Assembly: GCA_905250025.1 (NCBI GenBank)
Contig: CAJNOJ010000049.1
Location: forward strand, 186,001 to 250,000
DNA: 64,000 nt
Source: Adineta ricciae
Lineage: Eukaryota; Rotifera; Eurotatoria; Adinetida; Adinetidae
Direction of reading: 5' to 3'
Translations under genes and position numbers: made by a program
The notes under the pieces: generated by a model
The model's database searches: none
What the model was told of the DNA's origin: nothing
Seen by the model: only the letters and a program-made list of their open reading frames with translations
In this document: piece after piece, positions 46,459-58,487 of the stretch
Layout: the number at the start of each line of letters is the position of its first letter
How positions within the stretch are numbered: position 1 is the first letter of the stretch

Positions 46459-49400
46459 TCATCTCGTTGGATCATTCTCACGATGATCATATGGAGTTTT
46501 TAGTAGACGCAATTCATCTTCGAGTATACGTATACGATTGTCCTTTAATGCCAACAGTTCACGTAAAGATTGAATTTCTTCTTGTTGTTTCAAATAAACT
46601 TGCCGATACTACAAAGAATAGAAATAAACATGTGCAAAGTAGTTCGATCGGTATTTGTACTAACGTCAAGGCCATTTATTTGTTGTGAACTAGGTAAATG
46701 ATGGCCATTGCCATTAGTATGGTGAGGTATCTGCTGCTGATGTTGTTGTTGTTGCTCAGGCGCGTCAACACTCCAGACTTTTTTCTTAACTTCAAAATTA
46801 CGACGGTTTGAAGTATTATTATTATTCGACGAGGATTGTTGGTGTTGTTGCTGCTGCTGTTGTTGGCTGATCTGGTTTTGAAATTTATCTCTAGAGAGAA
46901 ATAAAATTTTAGTATGGAATCAACAGAAGCTAATTCAATCAAATATACACAACAAACAATGGTAAGGGTAAGAGAAAAAGGCACATTTCATTCCATGCGT
47001 GGATCGTTTCATTACACAATGGAACTACCTCTCCGACGTGTGAGTCGTTTTCTGATCACGAATCATTGATTGAACTGATCGAACGCCAGGTCTTTGTAAA
47101 GGTACAGAGGCCGATGAAGTGTAAATCGGTTCTTCGTGTGCACGAGGTTGTGTCGCAGGTGGTTGTGACCTCCGTTTTAGAATAGAACCACTTGGACGTA
47201 GCGGATGTTGTTGTTGTTGTTTATGCGATTTTTGTGGTGTAGGTAATATTGAATAGGTGTTGGAAAGATTCTCAATAGATGATGATGTATCATCGTCTGC
47301 ATTATGTTTGAACTCATCATTATCTGATACCAATGATGAAAGATCCGGTGTTGATCGAGCATGACTCAACTTTTTTGACGGTGAAACAGTCTTCGATGGT
47401 GACCGAAGTGTGCTAGTGGCATCCTTATTGGTTGGTGGTGGAACAGCAACTGGTTTCGGAGAAATCATCTTACGCTCTGGTGGTGCTGGTGGTAGTAAAG
47501 GAGGAGGGAGAACAGATGGTGCTGATACTGGAGGAATGACCTCGTCACTGTAAAGAATGAAATCAATGTTCGAAAAGGACGAAACGAAAATTAAGATTTG
47601 AAAATGCATCTAGATGTTCTAATTAAATGATAAAAGCGTGGGTGAACTCTCGAACCTGGGATTTAATAAAATACCACAGGAGCTTGTGCGTCCTAAACGA
47701 CGCATAGCTGCAAAAGTACGGCGTTGTTCAACAGCTGATTTTCTTTCCTCTTTTTTACTAATATTACATTGAATAGAATAAGATTTTCTCAAAATTCGCC
47801 TTCAAAAAAACCAAACAGACTTCTTACCTAACGTTATTGAATTCAACACTCGTCGCGGGCATTTTCAACGATTCGATCTTTCTTAAACCTTTACTTGCTG
47901 GATTTAGATGTGGCTGAGATTGTGACATCGACATTGACATTTTCTCGATTGAGATCGGTGATGGCGGTGAATGATCAGCTGGAGTTTGTTTCGGTGTAGG
48001 CGCAACTTCAGCTATGGGTGGTTGGTTGGTTCGTGACATTGTTCCCCGATGTGAAAGAACAGGCGTGGTTGATGTCGAATCAAGTGTGCGATACGTTGTG
48101 ATTTTCGGCATGTTTGTTCCTTCGATTCGATCTTTCATTGATACGAGAATAGGATCGCGGTCGATGCCGGAAATCCATTCATCGGGCGTTAAGGCTGGAT
48201 AAGGACCTGGTGTATCAGGGTAAATATCTAATTGAAATGCTTCAGCTTTGCGTGGAACTAAAAACAAAACGTTTTCGAGAAAAAAAAACGAAGTTGGCCG
48301 ACGAGAAAATCTAACCAATCATTGAAATCGGCTCGCAAACAGATCCAGTGGCGAATAATTTATAAAAACGCATAATTTCGTTACGTGTCACATCGAGGCC
48401 TATCTTCGGCATTACACCTTTGAAAAACAACAAATCAAATAAACTTCATCAATTTCATTCTCTTACCAAGACAACGTTGAGGTGATGATGATTTATATTC
48501 CGAAAGAAAATATAAGTACGGATCACCTTGATCATTAACTTCGTAGTAACGAATATTTCCATCACCCTGAAATGTTCATCTCATTCTACGAAAATTTCGT
48601 ACAAACTCACAATGTTACTCACTTTTCCTGCTAAATAAACTGTACGAGTATCGTGATCATAATATGGAATAAGAGCACCGGCACTGAAGTCAACTGTTTC
48701 GACTGTTAACGGTTTAGACAAGTCATTCTAAATGATATTTTTATTTTTTGTTTTATTTAACACATACTATCAGTGCAATTCTTACCGCGTTCCAGATCGA
48801 TATTTGTCGTTCAAATTGTTTACCAAAACCCGTGGATAAAAGACGATTTGTCTCACCTAGAAACACAACTTTCGATGTTTTTGGCCCTTGGTGACCAATT
48901 CCTTTCTATCAAAATCGAAGAAAACCAATAACATGTCAAACGAAATCAAATCGTGTCATTGATTCTTACTGTAATAACTCGACCCGTTCGAGGATCAATC
49001 ACACGAATATGTTTATCTTTACAAGTAGTTGCAAATAGCGAACCATTTCGATTCCACGATATCGATTGAATCGCATCTGGATGACAACGATATACTTGAA
49101 TAGGTTCCGCTCGTTCAACATTCCATAAAACGACTTGATGATCAAGGCCAGCACTTAAAATGAGATTTTGCGCAGTCGGATGCCATTCAATGTAATCAAC
49201 GCGTCGCTGATGCCCATGTAGATCGACCTTCCATTGGTAGGTATCAGCTTTGAGACCATCGTTTGGTATGTACCACACTTTAACTGTTCCATCGTCTGAA
49301 CACGAGGCGATTTCATTGTCATTGAATGGATTAAATTTCAGATCAACGACCGGACCACGATGACCAGTTATACGCGGATGATCAACATCGACACGACCGA

Positions 49401-49657
49401 CCTAAATTAAATAAAAAGGATCATGAGAAAACAGATTAAGACGAGATCAAATTAAAACAAACTTCAGTAAGAAGAATAACGAGAAAACTACCACCACCAG
49501 ATGTTTCAGTGACAATGGCCAAGAATTTCGAATTCACCGCACAGAAACTTCCATCATGTGCGTTTCGTGTAATCGGGATATTTTTATAGCAATCTTGTTC
49601 ACGGTACGGCGAACCGAAGACATGTCGAAATTTTGAGACGCGAACCTTGAAGGGCAT
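46459..49657 (-). CDS. coronin, long form with proline- and glutamine-rich tail
   Basis: Actin-binding WD40 protein controlling Arp2/3 and cofilin. Eleven exons on the minus strand: 49657-49463, 49401-48970, 48905-48786, 48727-48623, 48566-48467, 48417-48316, 48257-47828, 47757-47656, 47547-47029, 46890-46665, 46608-46459; 2,481 nt, 827 codons (826 aa) from MPFKVRVSKFRHVFG. The coronin signature SKFRHVFG, the propeller (KVDLHGHQRRVDYIEWHP, SWNRNGSLFATT) and DLYPDTPGP-type DIYPDTPGPYPALTPDEW are present. A long low-complexity insert follows: PPPLLPPAPP, polyQ and polyN. The C-terminal coiled coil is QEEIQSLRELLALKDNRIRI. The insert makes it about 350 aa longer than human CORO1. The ATG directly follows AATTTAG, so it is also a splice acceptor for the upstream exons at 51046 and 51570. 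Confidence 0.94.
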
Positions 49658-50929
49658 CTAAATTAAAAAATGAAATCGATATGGCGTCTTTCAACAGAAT
49701 CTTGTATAAACAAAACAACGCAAATCAAATCTTATTTTTTTCGTCATTTACTCTTCCGTTCTGTTAATGTTTCTCGTCGATGTCTCACATTTGCATTCAT
49801 GCATGTTCTACAACTAGGTACGTATGTGTGTGTGTTAATCTTTTTATCGCATATACAGGAGTGAGCTCTGAAGACAACGTTCAACTGAACGTGAACGTGT
49901 GAGAAAGGACTGATTATGTCGACGTGTATGAACGATGAGAAAAAAAGAAAAAACGTCCTGTTTCAAGCTGATGATGTATAAAAAGTTCTATTCTCCTATT
50001 AATTCAATGTTAGACCAGAGATGGTAGAAAGAGAAGAGAGAGAAAAAACGAAGAGAACGACGAAGTTTGAAGGGTATAGATAGACGAGTTCAACCATCAT
50101 CATTAACAATACAACACAGACATATGAAGAATACAAAATAGTGTCCCTATTGGGTTCACAAGTAGTCATTGCAAAGAATATATTTATCAGAGTAGTTTTT
50201 TTCGCTTTCTTACATAACTTTTCTTCTCAGTAACAAACTCGAGTTATTCAAGACAGTCTATTGAACTCCGCAAAAAACGCAAGAAATAATATTTCCTATC
50301 TAGTAAATGTTCAGCCACAGAAGTACCGGTTTCTTTTCTCCTTCTTCTTTCCTTCTTCTTCTTCTTCTTTTCTTCCATGCCCTCGCAATGGGATGGAGTA
50401 GGGTTAAACATGCGTTCATTCATCAAAAGGAACAGAAGGGAGAAAAAAAAACGTGAAGAGAAGAAAAAGAGAAAGGACAGTGCCTATATGTTTTAAAAAA
50501 ACAATATAAATCAAAAGAAAATCAGTCCTTTTTCTCAACTGTACTTTCAGTAGTTCATTGTAATAACAATAAACCTTCTGTTGGACATGACCAGGTACAC
50601 TCTTTCATCAATTGTCGATTGACCCGAGTAAAAGAAATCTTTGAAAGTGCTTATAGAAACAATTACACTTGAATACTTCGCTCTAAGATCAATCAATAAA
50701 AAAAAGAAAAATATTCCAAATCGATGTTTAAGAAGTCAACACACGTCAATGAAAGCGAGAAAATGTGAGCCAGATGGGCTTCTAACTGAGCAATCTACTT
50801 GTAATTGAATTTCAACTGTCTCTGTCTCTTCTAGGCATAATTCGATTATTAGATAGAGCCTTACTTAAAATTGTCATTTGAACAAAGATGAGAGGGAAGT
50901 AATGAATGTGAATTATTCGAGAGTTTTAC
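49658..50929 (-). other. probable long first intron of coronin
   Basis: If either upstream exon is used, this interval is intron, from GTAAAAC after 50930 to AATTTAG before 49657. It is much longer than the usual 45-70 nt introns here and contains purine-rich runs near 50030-50060 and 50310-50480. Small ORFs in it are not credible. Confidence 0.45.
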
Positions 50930-51046
50930 CTTAAATTCCGTTTCATTGATATCCATTAATGAAGGATTAGCTAACGCTGGTTTCTCGGACATCACCATTC
51001 GTTTCATTTGAATATTATTCATTACAGGTACAGACAACGATGGCAT
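50930..51046 (-). CDS. candidate alternative first exon of coronin (39 aa)
   Basis: 117 nt from an ATG at 51046 to a GTAAAAC donor after 50930. It encodes 39 residues starting MPSLSVPVMNN and ending NETEFK. The donor is phase 0, as is the acceptor at the internal coronin ATG 49657, so splicing would add 39 residues in front of MPFKVRVSK. The extension is Met-rich and probably disordered. Evidence is limited to frame, donor and acceptor; the length of the implied intron (1.27 kb) is unusual for this window. Confidence 0.5.
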
Positions 51047-51549
51047 GGTTAAATTTTATTGATGTAGTGTGAATGAAAGTGTGATATTGAACGACTCGAC
51101 CGTCCAATGAAGAAAGAAAAAAGTGTCTCTTGAGGTTTTGCCTTTCGCTGTCTCTCTCACTCACTCTCTTTTCAAAGCAAACATATCACTCCACTCGTTT
51201 TTTCCCCTTCCGTATGCATAGTACAATGGTATTGTCATTGTGAAATGAGATAGCGGAAGTGAGCATTTGTCACACATAAAACAAGGGACAACATTGAAGT
51301 TGTACGAAAGCAGATGCTTGCTTTTCTTTTTGTTTCGCATCGATCACATCTCCTTGTCTGGGTAAACAAGATGAGTGACATTGAGTTCATACATTCATTT
51401 CTTTGGCCTTCTTGTGAGAGATCACGTTCGGAAATTGTTGATTACATGCAAGATTTACAAAGTCGTTTCGTGCGGTACTTCATATAACGTAATGAATTTC
51501 TTTTGTGCCTCGAGAGACGAAACAAACACGTAATATTGTATTTTCTTAC

Positions 51550-51570
51550 CTCATTCTCGTCGGTGGCCAT
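51550..51570 (-). CDS. candidate second alternative first exon of coronin (7 aa)
   Basis: ATG at 51570 followed by seven codons (MATDENE) and a GTAAG donor, phase 0. It could splice to 49657 and give a 7-residue extension instead of the 39-residue one. The evidence is weak because the exon is so short, but the donor is a perfect GTAAGA and the phase matches. Confidence 0.35.
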
Positions 51571-54500
51571 TCTCTGATAGATTAAAAGGAAGCAATCGAC
51601 GAATGATATCTAGAACAAGAATAAATGACATAGCGCAACATCCTTTGAGTATTACAGATGTTCTTATTTTCTTCTGTCTATGCCATCTAAAGTACCCAAA
51701 ATATATATAAAGAGTGAATGGACTGTCGCAGAAAGTATTTGGTGCCATTCGTTCTGACGAAGGAAAAACGTCAATATTTGCCACTCATATAGAATACGTT
51801 TATCTCTTGCTGATAATTTGTCGCTTAGTGTGTCAACAACATCGATTGACATTTTACAGTTCGGAGAAGAAAACAACTTTTCCTTTGCATCTCTGAAGTT
51901 TAAATCTGTTGATGTTAGCTCTATTCACAGTATGGGTCAACTATTCTCTACTTTTTGGACTGATCTCAGGAAAATAACGCATATGATAAATGAAGAAGAA
52001 GAAAAAAGAAAAGAATAGGGAGATAGAGATAGGGAGAGAGAGACAGAAGAAAAGATGTGCTGCTAGTCAAAGTATAAGACCACCATTATTTATTTCAGCT
52101 GCTGTTTTTATCTCTTTCCTGTCGATACGATCTCCTTGTGTTGCTTTCACTGAATACATAGAGTAGTTGGAATGATGATATTCTCTGTAAAGAAACAGAC
52201 GAAGGAAAGGAAGAAGAAAAGGATATTTGTACATTATTGTAAGACGACTAAGAAGGAGAAAAACGATCAAGAAGAACATATAAACAATAACTTTGAACAT
52301 TTTTAGTCTAATGCGTGCTTATCTGACTTTTCTTGCTCGCTTTGAACAGTTCTTGCTTATTCTGCTCTGAGAAATGTTGAACACGCGTATTCTCTGATGT
52401 ATAAGTCGAGTACGATCTATGCAATGTAAAGAAAAGTATTTAATAATTATCTGACATATCTTTCGTAATCAAATCTCGTTTCATTAGTAATGCTCGAGTT
52501 TTTTTTTTCGTAAGTAAATAACTTGTTATTCTCAAATTGAAGTGCTTTGGAAGGATCTAACCGATCAAATGACTGTAATGATTATATTCCATCTTTTCTT
52601 GTAATTAGGCGTTTCCTATGTTTTTGTTTTCATATCTTCTGATAGGTTTGATGAATAATCGCGGATATCAGAGAAGAATAAGATGACGTCACACAGGAAA
52701 AAGAAAACGAGAGAGAGTTTATCGAGGATAAAGACCCGATATCTAAATGTCGACAAGCTGTCACCCTTTGATCACAATCAATATTATTTAATTTCAAGGT
52801 TAAATACACAGATGATGTCTATTAAACGAGCAAAAGAAATTTCTCGTTCCTATATTTGGTACTTTAATGTTCTATTTCTAGACGAAATGAGAAAGAACAT
52901 AGTTTAACCTTGATAGCTTGATCCAATTGCATCCATTTGTTTCACAAGGGGATATAAAAGTCATTCCGCACGGTTCTCGATTATTGTTCAAAGTTAACCG
53001 TCGACTGTATCTTAATGATATTTTCGTTGTTGATATGCTTATTCATGTAAAAATGCATAAAAATTGCACAGCATGATCAATTAAATGATGAATAAGGGCG
53101 AATACTCACTTAGACGGAAGTACGAGAGCCTGTCCACGTAAAACGTGATTCCGTCACGCTGCATTGATTGAATGGTTTACGAGGAGCGCATTCGTAGGAT
53201 CCAATGATCTTATAGTTTTATACAGTTGATTGTACTTAACAAAATCTGGTATCGGACAAGTGAAAATAGTTTTCTGTACATTCAAAACAACGTGACGGAA
53301 TCACCTTGCTCCGTGGACAGACTGATGAATGGTAATAATGTAGTGTTTGTGAGACATCATAGAAATTGCGAAGTTATTTATTATTAAACATAAATTATTT
53401 CTTTTTTTTATTGCTGGAAATGCATCAAAGAGATTATTTGACTTTGTTACTTATCGGATGACGTTTACAACATGAGACAGATGGATTTCGCTTTTTTTGA
53501 GAGAAGATTTCTCCGATAAAGCATTGTGCTAATTGATAGAACAAACGAATCATTAGCTGCACCAGTTTTGATAGATAGAAATACTCGTTATATTGGCAAC
53601 ATTTGGTAAACTATTTCACAGATAAAATATGAGGTAAAAAGACATCATTTTGTTATTTTTTATTCTCCGTTCGTTCTTTTCGTTGACACGTAGCATAGAT
53701 GTTGTGAATATAAACGACAGAAGCCCATATTCACCAATTTTTTTGTACTCTGATTTATTATGGCAAAAAATTTTAGGTGTAAAGAATATTGAATCGTTTC
53801 TCTTTCGTTTCGTTCCGTTTATTGTATATTTTACATGTTAATAACTAGACCACGTCAAATACGACTGGAGTGATCGACTGCATCCTTTGATATTAGAAAC
53901 CACTTATAAAAATTCAACGATAAAAGGTAAGCCGAAAGTAATATTTCGAGTTGCTATAAACTGTCTCTACTGAATTCATTCTTTCAAAGCAAGATATCTA
54001 TAACTGAAGTATTTCAGCGTTACTTACTGTTTGTAATTGCAAGACTTAGAAGAAAAAAGACTAAACAAATTTGATCCACGGCAACAAGAGTTGACGTTTT
54101 TCTTTAAATATTGACATTATCGGTAGAATGAATAGAGTTTCATCGAATGTGCTTCGATCTGTTGATAAAACTTTTTCCTCTGCACTCCCTTATGAAATAG
54201 AAAGGCTGACTTAAATGACTAATTTTATTGACGTTGGTATCATGCATCACTGTTATTTCATGTCGAATAGTAAGTTGAGAGTAGTCGCTTTTGTTCCATA
54301 AAGCGTTTGACAATTTTTCAAGAAACAATTAAATTGCGCACTCTCTTGGTATATCTTTTGGGTGCTCTTATGCACAACTGGTTGATTACGGCAACTTTCT
54401 TCCTTTTTGAATGCCTTTTTTTACTCATGGTGTACTTTGAAAACATCTCGAGAAGGAAAAAAGTCGTTTTTTTTTGAGAAAAAAGGAACCGTCAACAGAT

Positions 54501-54915
54501 TTTTTTTCATATTTTTCTTTCTTGTGAAGTGAACGTAATAATGAAGTTTTCTTTCCGATAGAAGCTTACAATAAACACAGAATCTGTGCGAGAAAGAAAT
54601 AAAACGGATTGATTGGCTGTTCAGATGAGTCAACACAAACTTTGCAATTAGTTTAATATCATCATGAGAAAGAGAATGTGACGATCTCGGTTAGGTGCGT
54701 TGTACACATAGTAAACAGCCTGTATGAAATATACGTCGTCAAACGTACCCTGTGAGTAATAAGGAAATATGAACGGTCGGTGTCATTCTTACAGTTATAG
54801 AACGAAGCAAATTCTGCGCGAAAACTTCTTTACTCGAGTTTTATGAGAATCTTCTCTGCGAAGCAGAAAATATAACATACATTTCTATTGCGTTTTTTTT
54901 AATTAACTTTTAGAT
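51571..54915. other. 3.3-kb gene-poor region
   Basis: AT-rich, with a GAGATAGAGATAGGGAGAG stretch near 52019-52045 and small ORFs without recognisable content (for example 53650-53841). It contains the short inverted-repeat element at 53130-53320 listed separately. It probably includes the coronin promoter on the left and the promoter of the first FkbM gene on the right. Confidence 0.35.
53130..53320. mobile_element. 191-bp element with inverted terminal repeats (MITE-like)
   Basis: The left end 53130-53158 (CTGTCCACGTAAAACGTGAT and on to CCGTCACG) and the right end 53291-53320, when reversed, share CTGTCCACG at the tips and a 13-bp TGATTCCGTCACG block inside. The 132-nt interior has no ORF. 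This is the layout of a miniature inverted-repeat transposable element. No target-site duplication is obvious next to the ends, so a non-mobile inverted repeat or a hairpin-forming RNA is also possible. Confidence 0.5.
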
Positions 54916-55939
54916 ATGCCGAGATCGAAAATGTACTTGTTGGCATTAACTCTTGCAATAAGTTTTGCTTGTTACTATTTTCATAGTTTACTGTTAACCA
55001 CGCAATCATCGAAAATTCCAATAAGCATCTTGACAGCATCTGCATTTAAATTCCAACCATCGAAATATAAAGTAGTCACCATGGATGACCGAGTTCCATT
55101 CTATAAACTAGCTACCATAGATGGCAATAAACCTTATGCCGATGGTGACCGAGCTCAAGCAACTATTTTTCACAGTTTGCAACTGACACAAAAATGTAAA
55201 CAAGATCCATCGCTCATCGTCGTCGACATCGGTGGTTTCTTAGGTAGATACACATCTTTACCTTGCATACTTTGCACCAACTATATGCCAATCTCTCTTC
55301 ATAGGCGACTTTGGACTCTACGCAGCTGCATGTGGATGTCACGTGTTCATCTTTGAAGTCCAACCAGAAATGGTTGAGCTCATCAAAACATCTGTTGCAC
55401 TCAACAACTTTTCGACTTCTCGTGTTCACGTCATACAAAAGGCAGTCAGCAATTTACCTTCCAACTCTCAAGTGACATTTGCCAGTCAGGGTGGTCAAAC
55501 AACTGCGATGAACGGCACTCTTCTTGTATCTACTATTCGTCTAGATGACATCGACTGGCCAGCAGCGTCATCGATTATTCTGCTGAAAATAGATGTCGAA
55601 GGATTCGAACTGAATGTTCTTCGATCAGGTGAAGGTTTGTTTCGTGAAAAACGTATTCAACACGTGATTTTCGAGTACACCGCATGGTGGACTGATCGTG
55701 CAGCACAAGATGCGCTGATTCCATATGTGAAGAATACACTTAATGCAAAAGATTTGTATGCACTGGATCGAAGAGATGTCAATGTATACGGTCCATTGAG
55801 TGAAGATCTTTTCCGTGAATTTCATAATAGTCATGTCCGACGTCACTTACAAACCGATATTTATGCACGATTCTTAGAGTCAAATGGAAACTCTAATTTA
55901 GAAGTACAGCCATACAAGATGGGATCATCATTTGCATGA
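54916..55939 (+). CDS. FkbM-family methyltransferase, copy 1
   Basis: S-adenosylmethionine-dependent methyltransferase fold, probably type II membrane-anchored in the secretory pathway: residues 7-28 are one hydrophobic helix (YLLALTLAISFACYYF). Two exons, 54916-55243 and 55305-55939, with a 61-nt intron; 320 aa. SAM-binding motif: VVDIGGFLGDFGLYAAACGC across the splice, then VFIFEVQPE. The FkbM hallmark LKIDVEGFELNVL lies near residue 216, followed by HVIFEYTAWW. Family members O-methylate sugars or small molecules; the acceptor here is unknown. The ATG is three bases after TTTTAG, as in its tandem partner at 57216. Confidence 0.88.
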
Positions 55940-57215
55940 ACTACCACGAGTTATGCTGATAAATTAATCAAAATTTGTTGGTAATCTGTTCGCAGTATGA
56001 AACTACAGGAATTCCCTGTATGAAAATAGAGAATGAAACGTCAACGTTTAATTGTCTATCATACGGTTATATTCAGCGAGCATAGCTTAGTGATAATATT
56101 CCTTTACGGTGTGATTTACCATGTGCTATAACTATTTTTCTTACAAATAAAATATAGCTGACTGGTGGAAACAGTCTTTTCTATTCTTCCTCTGTAGGAA
56201 ACACAATAATAAGATCTCATCAAATGCGGCTACGTCTGAGAGAATGTACAAATGAGCAAGGAGAAAAAGAACAAAGTCGAGGAAATAGTTTTCCTTTTGC
56301 TTTGCACCGAAAGTAAAGATAAACCTTGCATGCTGTCATGATCTCACTAAAATTAAAAAAGAGATTGCATCATGACGAACTACACGGCTTAGCTCCCATA
56401 ATGTGTTAAAGGAGTAGCAAAACAGTCTGCCTATTAAAACTAAATACTCTGCCGAGTATAACTCTTTGCTCCCAACATGATGACAAGACACATCTTGTAT
56501 TATCATTGTGCCTGGAAATCGAAGTAAAGTGATACGTTCAAATGTGAGACCAACTAAGTTACTGTTCTGTATGATTTTATATAACATTCAATTCAACTTC
56601 GCGTATTATGTGTTTTTTCTCATACTGACGGCATTGTTTACATGTTACACACGTCAAATTTGTATAGTCAACTGTCGGAACCTACTCGGTATGTTATTCG
56701 TTTCATCAGAAGCATTCTTTGCTCAAATATTTATCATTGGCATTGAGGAAGGTCAAATTGTTTCGAAGTAGAAAACAAATACTATTTTCCAATGCCTACC
56801 AATACAACGATATAAGTCCAAATCATCTCATACATAGTTTGGACACTACTTTTCTATTGAGAATTGAATGAATGAAGGAAATAAAGAACTATTTTGAGGT
56901 TTTCTTTCGACAAAATGTCAACACGGCAGAGATTATTTTTAAATGCATGTGGATTCGTGACAAGAACAGTACTGTTTAAACATCGAAAGAGAAAAGAAAT
57001 TCAGTTTTTAAATTTTAAACAGAAAACGATTACCTGCGCACGAAGCACATGGAATACTTTATTTAACGACAACAGGTTAGCGTAATCTATTCATTTTCTC
57101 GGACTTTCACTCATAAGCCATGTGATAAAGTCAATACACTGTGCAGTAAAACTGATTTATTAGAATTACATCAATTCGATATGATTTTTTTCTGTTCCCT
57201 GTAATTTCTAGATAC
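55940..57215. other. intergenic region between FkbM copies
   Basis: About 1.3 kb without a supported gene. The small ORFs at 56336-56587 (minus), 56508-56771 and 56894-57085 have no domain. The right end has AATTTCTAG just before the copy 2 ATG. Confidence 0.4.
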
Positions 57216-58268
57216 ATGACAAGATCAAAACTAATATTTTTAGGATTAATTTTTCTAGTTGTAGTCGTTCTGTATTTCAACTACCGATATAATTACACCA
57301 TTCCCCCACTTTTGTTTATCCCTGAGCATGAGCAGCTTAAAATCTCCTTACCATCGATAGAATCATCACCTGCGACGGCATCTCCTGGTGAATATCAAAT
57401 AATAGGAATATACGAGCGAGCACCAGTTTTTAGACTTGCAACAGAAGATGGAGAGAAACCATCCGGAGAAGGTTATCTATCTCAAAATGCTGTCGTTGAT
57501 CATCTAAATCTTGTTGAACGATGTCGAAAAGATCCATCGCTCACTGTTGTTGATATTGGTGCTCTACTAGGTAATTGTATAAGTTACTTTAATCAAATCA
57601 ACAATTTCTCTGTTGTGTTTTATTTTTCGATAGGTGATTTCGGATTGTATGCCGCTGCATGTGGATGTCAAGTATATATGTTTGAGATCCAACAAAAATA
57701 TATTAATCTTATCCAAGCATCGATTTCTGCTAATCAGTTCCCGTCATCACGTGTTCATGTTATACAAAGAGCGGTTACTAACGCGCCTTCAAATACTGAT
57801 ATGACATTTTCTGTTCGAAGTGGTCAATCAGATATCTCGAAAGGAAAATTTCGTGTATCAACTATTCGACTTGATGACATCGATTGGCCAAAATCATCTT
57901 CAATAATCCTACTGAGAATCGATGTGTCAGGTTTCGAACTCGACGTACTTCGTTCAGCAAAACAATTATTTCGTGCGAAACGTATTCATCATTTAATCTT
58001 TCAATATACCGCCTGGTGGAACGACCGAGCAGCACAACAAGAAGTTATTCCTTACGTACAGAAAACGCTGGGTGCACAGGAATTGTATGTCTTAGATCGA
58101 ATAGGTGCAACTATTTATGGACCACTGAATAAACAGGCAGCGCGACATTTTTATGAATATCATGCAATCAGACGTTTGCAAACTGATCTTTATGCAAGAT
58201 TTATCGGATCGAATGGAACTTCTATATTGGATGCTGAGCCGTACTATCTCGGAGTCTCATTTGCATAA
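57216..58268 (+). CDS. FkbM-family methyltransferase, copy 2 (motif-divergent)
   Basis: Tandem paralogue of the gene at 54916. Exon 1 is 57216-57570, intron 57571-57633 (63 nt), exon 2 57634-58268, which has exactly the same 635-nt length as exon 2 of copy 1; 329 aa. The intron is a multiple of three without stop codons, so the unspliced frame stays open for 350 codons. The paralogue alignment (ALLG joined to DFGLYAAACGC) shows where it must be removed. N-terminal anchor helix: FLGLIFLVVVVLYF. The family motif is changed: RIDVSGFEL in place of KIDVEGFEL, and FQYTAWW in place of FEYTAWW. Two acidic residues are thus lost, so activity or substrate may differ. Confidence 0.86.
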   Translation: MTRSKLIFLGLIFLVVVVLYFNYRYNYTIPPLLFIPEHEQLKISLPSIESSPATASPGEYQIIGIYERAPVFRLATEDGEKPSGEGYLSQNAVVDHLNLVERCRKDPSLTVVDIGALLGNCISYFNQINNFSVVFYFSIGDFGLYAAACGCQVYMFEIQQKYINLIQASISANQFPSSRVHVIQRAVTNAPSNTDMTFSVRSGQSDISKGKFRVSTIRLDDIDWPKSSSIILLRIDVSGFELDVLRSAKQLFRAKRIHHLIFQYTAWWNDRAAQQEVIPYVQKTLGAQELYVLDRIGATIYGPLNKQAARHFYEYHAIRRLQTDLYARFIGSNGTSILDAEPYYLGVSFA

Positions 58269-58487
58269 GTTTGAGTTTGAATGCAACAGAATATGAATTT
58301 CGAGAAAAAAAGAAGATTTATTCTAAGCCTGTTTGTTTTCTTTTTAAATTATTATTTCATTTAACTTAATTATGTTATAATATAAGGAAGAAAATAGAGT
58401 GATACGCACAACAGCTACACAAAATGATGAGTAAAATGATATAAACACCTAATTCTTAGCCAAATCAAATATTTTAACATTGTTTAT

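Noticed and set aside
46730-46870. Tandem TTG/CTG repeat array taken as a microsatellite
   Set aside because: It is the coding polyQ segment of coronin read on the other strand, in frame across both flanking splice sites.
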